Origin: Stictocephala bisonia
Taxonomy: Eukaryota > Arthropoda > Insecta > Hemiptera > Membracidae
DNA length: 64,000 bases
Assembly (NCBI GenBank): GCA_035578905.1
Contig: JAQJVL010000603.1
Coordinates: 248,001-312,000 of the forward strand
Reading direction: 5' to 3'
The notes under the pieces were generated by a model. It was not told the DNA's origin and searched no databases. It saw nothing but the letters and a program-made list of their open reading frames with translations. Numbering within the stretch: position 1 is the first letter of the stretch; the number at the start of each line of letters is the position of its first letter. A program made the translations under genes and the position numbers. Below, piece after piece: positions 61,560 through 64,000 of this stretch.

Positions 61560-63425
61560 AAAACATACTGTTCTATTTAACTGAACGGTTCATGATTATT
61601 ATTATTATGATATACGATTGTAAAAGTCCAATCTAGGTTGGACCATAAGGTTGATCTAAGTGAGGGGGTTCATTTAAAATAGTCAATATTGACATACTTA
61701 ACTATAATAATAAGTAAAAATACTAAACTTATAATGACAATAAACTTATAGTACACTAAAATAGTTTTTCACCTGACAAATGACATTTCAATTGTTGCGA
61801 TACCATAATTATTACAGACCGCATCTTTGAAATGGAAAACCAATTTTTGGCGTTTTTCGTGGAGAAAAACGGCCGAATGTTCAAATAACCAATTACCATC
61901 CGTAGAATTTGTTCAATGCATGGTATTATAAATAAACAAATGTTTACTTTTTATCTGACCATAATATAAATTTTTAAATTGTAAAGAAGACAATTTAAAA
62001 ATATGTTAAAAGTTGAACAAGTGTTATAATCCAGAAATTGTATAACAGTTGTTATCTCTGAAACAACAGAGAAGTGAAGTAAATCTAAATAAGACTTAAA
62101 TGTGGAAAATTGCAAACTTATTTACATTGCAAACAAGTTTAAAACTAGATGTTCTAAAGCTGATACTTACTTTTATACAATATTAACTTTTATATAACAA
62201 AGTTTAATATCGTCAGGAAATAATAGTTTAATTAATTGTAAAACAGTAAGGAATAATCCTATAAATTGTGTACGACAAATTTATAAAGTCCTATAGTTAT
62301 CACTACTAAATAGGTCATTACATAATTTTAGAGACGTAAATAGGTCATTAAGACGTAAAAGAGGAAGGAATAATGTTTGAGTTGGTTGTGAAATCTTGAA
62401 CATTTTAGGGTTATAAAAATGTAAAGCTTATGTTTCAATTACAGCCTCCTCAGATTTTTTTACAAAACCATCCATAATAAAGTTACGACAATAATCATTA
62501 TAATATGAACAACAGTATTCAGATATACCATAATTTGGAATGGAATGTATAAACACAAGAAGCAAAAAACTGTATTATGGCCTGCTATCCGATGTCCAGC
62601 CGGATAACACCTGACGAGTATAATGCCGGACATTACGGACCGGGACACCGGATGGATACAATCTCCGCCGCTGGCCGCGATCCTATCTACGCACTATATA
62701 TTATTGAGCAAGCCTCACATTAATTCCGCATGCCCATTATTGCTGATCATACGTTGACGGACGCACTGAGCTGTGGCGCTGGTCTGTGAAACACAGTAAA
62801 CTACATATTTAAATAAGTTCTGGCAAACAATAAGTGCTAACATTTGTAAGTGTAGTTTGTCAACCTACTAATGTAACCAGAACTAATAATTTAACACCCA
62901 TACACTCTAAAATGCACAGTTCGTCTTGAACTTTATTATTGGTTTTAAATATTATCTAAACACTTGAATTTTTATAAATCCTAATGCTACACGCGAGGCC
63001 GCCTCCATGTCAACGAACACCCCCCTTTCTCCCACTCCAGGATGACTAGGTTGTCGATGAATAACCATATCATGGTGTCAGTAAAATGTAAATTGCACCA
63101 AGCAGCACCTTATGTCGAGTTTGTACACTGTAGGAAAGTGCTTATTTAGCTCAGTAAAACTACAAACAGAATTGATGAAACTCTGGCTGACTGTGTCACT
63201 GCGCATGTGCGATCGCTCCCACTCAAACGGATCGCTCCTCAGGCCTGGAGTAATCAACGTGAGAAAGTCCAAGTCGTTCACCAACGTTTTAGACGGCCAA
63301 TGCCTTCTCCAACTAGTGCAGTTAGCTTCTTGAGGCTAAACCTACGTGATATTTTGACAGACAGTAGCCAAAGTTCAGTAAATTAGCAAATCATAATTCA
63401 CATCAGCCCCTACAAACCAACTAAC
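61560..63425 (-). other. fng intron next to the catalytic exon
   Basis: Unique sequence with no gene. Bases 62570-62800 (CCGGATAACACCTGACG, CGCCGCTGGCCGCGATCC) and 63100-63330 are less AT-rich islands and may be regulatory. The rest is AT-rich. Confidence 0.45.
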
Positions 63426-63582
63426 CTTTGAAAGGGCTTTCGACTCTCGATTGAGTATCTCTAGAGGAGTGCGGATGCTGGGCTTGCCGAGGTACCAATC
63501 CTCCTGGTGGTTGAGGTCACCCAAGAGCCGCGCCAATCGAGGAACGTTTACATAGTTGTCGTCGTCCACGTGACAAAACCAC
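63426..63582 (-). CDS. fng: fringe catalytic exon (DDD motif), functional copy
   Basis: Fringe is a Golgi type II membrane enzyme that adds GlcNAc in beta-1,3 linkage to O-fucose on EGF repeats of Notch, changing which ligand Notch answers to. This exon begins after CTTATCTGTTACAG and ends at a GTTAGT donor. Its first base closes a codon from the upstream exon, then 52 residues follow: WFCHVDDDNYVNVPRLARLL, GDLNHQEDWYLGKPSIRT and PLEILNRESKALSK. VDDDNY holds the DDD that binds the Mn/UDP-sugar, and DWYLGKPSI is a signature block. It ends in phase 0, matching 49038. It is the only one of four tandem copies that keeps a donor site. The six exons in this window give the last 182 residues; Drosophila Fringe has 412, so the N-terminal anchor and stem region lie beyond 64000. 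Confidence 0.95.
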
Positions 63583-63596
63583 CTGTAACAGATAAG

Positions 63597-63736
63597 TCTC
63601 GGTTGAGTATCTCTAGAGGAGTGCGGATGCTGGGCTTGCCGAGGTACCAATCCTCCTGGTGGTTTTGAGGTCACCCAAGAGCCGCACCAATCGTGGAATG
63701 TTTACATAGTTGTCGTCGTCTATGTGACAAAACCAC
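63597..63736 (-). pseudogene. Duplicate fng exon, frameshifted, no donor
   Basis: The acceptor CTGTTACAG is intact and the reading begins WFCHIDDDNYVNIPRLVRLL, but a 2-base insertion after GDL shifts the frame. The copy runs straight into the next unit's intron piece without a GT donor in the original position. Confidence 0.9.
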
Positions 63737-63750
63737 CTGTAACAGATAGG

Positions 63751-63888
63751 TCTCGGTTGAGTATCTATAGAGGAGTGCGGATGCTGGGCTTGCCGAGGTA
63801 CCAATCCTCCTGGTGGTTGAGGTCACCCAAGAGCCGCGCCAATCGTGGAATGTTTACATAGTTGTCGTCGTCCACGTGACAAAACCAC
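63751..63888 (-). pseudogene. Duplicate fng exon, frame intact, no donor
   Basis: The acceptor is present and the coding sense is intact from WFCHVDDDNYVNIPRLARLL to PLEILNR. It then reads into intron sequence of the next unit instead of a donor. Because the unit is 152 bp (not a multiple of three), read-through puts the following copy out of frame. Confidence 0.9.
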
Positions 63889-63902
63889 CTGTAACAGATA
63901 AG

Positions 63903-64000
63903 TCTCGGTTGAGTATCTCTAGAGGAGTGCGGATGCTGGGCTTGCCGAGGTACCAATCCTCCTGGTGGTTGAGGTCACCCAAGAGCCACGCCAATCGTGG
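63903..64000 (-). pseudogene. Further duplicate of the fng exon, cut by window end
   Basis: The visible part covers the LLGDLNHQEDWYLGKPSIRT and PLEI region. Its acceptor, if present, lies outside the window. Confidence 0.85.

Larger units (their letters stand above)
63445..64000. repeat. 152-bp tandem duplication spanning an intron-exon junction
   Basis: Units begin at 63445, 63597, 63751 and 63903 (TCTCG(A/G)TTGAGTATCT), and the array continues past the window edge. Each unit holds about 14 bp of intron, the AG acceptor and all but the last 19 bases of the fng exon. The second unit is 154 bp because of a 2-base insertion (GGTGGTTTTGAGG for GGTGGTTGAGG). Copies differ at several sites, so they are not simple assembly echoes. 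Confidence 0.95.

Noticed and set aside
63445..64000. Assembly duplication as an explanation for the repeated fng exon
   Set aside because: Not fully excluded, but the copies differ by several substitutions and a 2-base insertion, which a simple assembly echo would not produce.

Overview
This window is nuclear DNA from an insect. It is AT-rich, crowded with transposons and minisatellites, and its genes are split by long introns. The mix of elements (Mutator-like transposase, piggyBac, long-TIR mariner, PHD-finger LINE ORF1, tRNA-derived SINEs) fits a hemipteran such as a leafhopper or planthopper. That placement is an inference; no species-diagnostic gene is present.

The one host gene I can support is the 3' half of fringe (fng), the Golgi beta-1,3-N-acetylglucosaminyltransferase (GT31 family) that elongates O-fucose on Notch EGF repeats. 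It lies on the minus strand in six exons: 63426-63582, 48953-49038, 34112-34182, 33342-33436, 29290-29375 and 21989-22043. All junctions have AG/GT splice sites with matching phases, and together they encode 182 residues ending in a stop codon. The N-terminal half and the promoter lie beyond position 64000. The exon carrying the catalytic DDD motif sits at the end of a 152-bp tandem array whose extra copies keep the splice acceptor and most of the exon but lose the donor.

Layout: 1-17.5 kb, downstream of fng, is a transposon graveyard: a frameshifted Mutator-like transposase, a 1.04-kb non-autonomous piggyBac derivative, an internally deleted LINE, a decayed mariner with ~305-bp inverted repeats, two tRNA-derived SINE copies, and a complete piggyBac (14571-17476) with an intact 650-aa transposase and TTAA flanks. 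17.5-22 kb is AT-rich and probably contains the fng 3' UTR. 22-64 kb is the fng exon-intron region. Its introns hold two reverse-transcriptase pseudogenes, several long hairpins, and large minisatellites with repeat units of 58, 65/28, 69/78 and 100/101 bp. The four largest arrays together fill about 10 kb of the two largest introns. A few relatively GC-rich, repeat-free islands in those introns are candidates for fng regulatory DNA.

I found no bacterial genes, CRISPR array or viral gene. The most unusual features are the duplicated fng catalytic exon, the near-perfect 148-bp-arm palindrome at 58.0 kb, the two-type codon-length satellite at 42.5-45.7 kb, and the two piggyBac elements, which share a left-end double-hairpin layout although their sequences differ.
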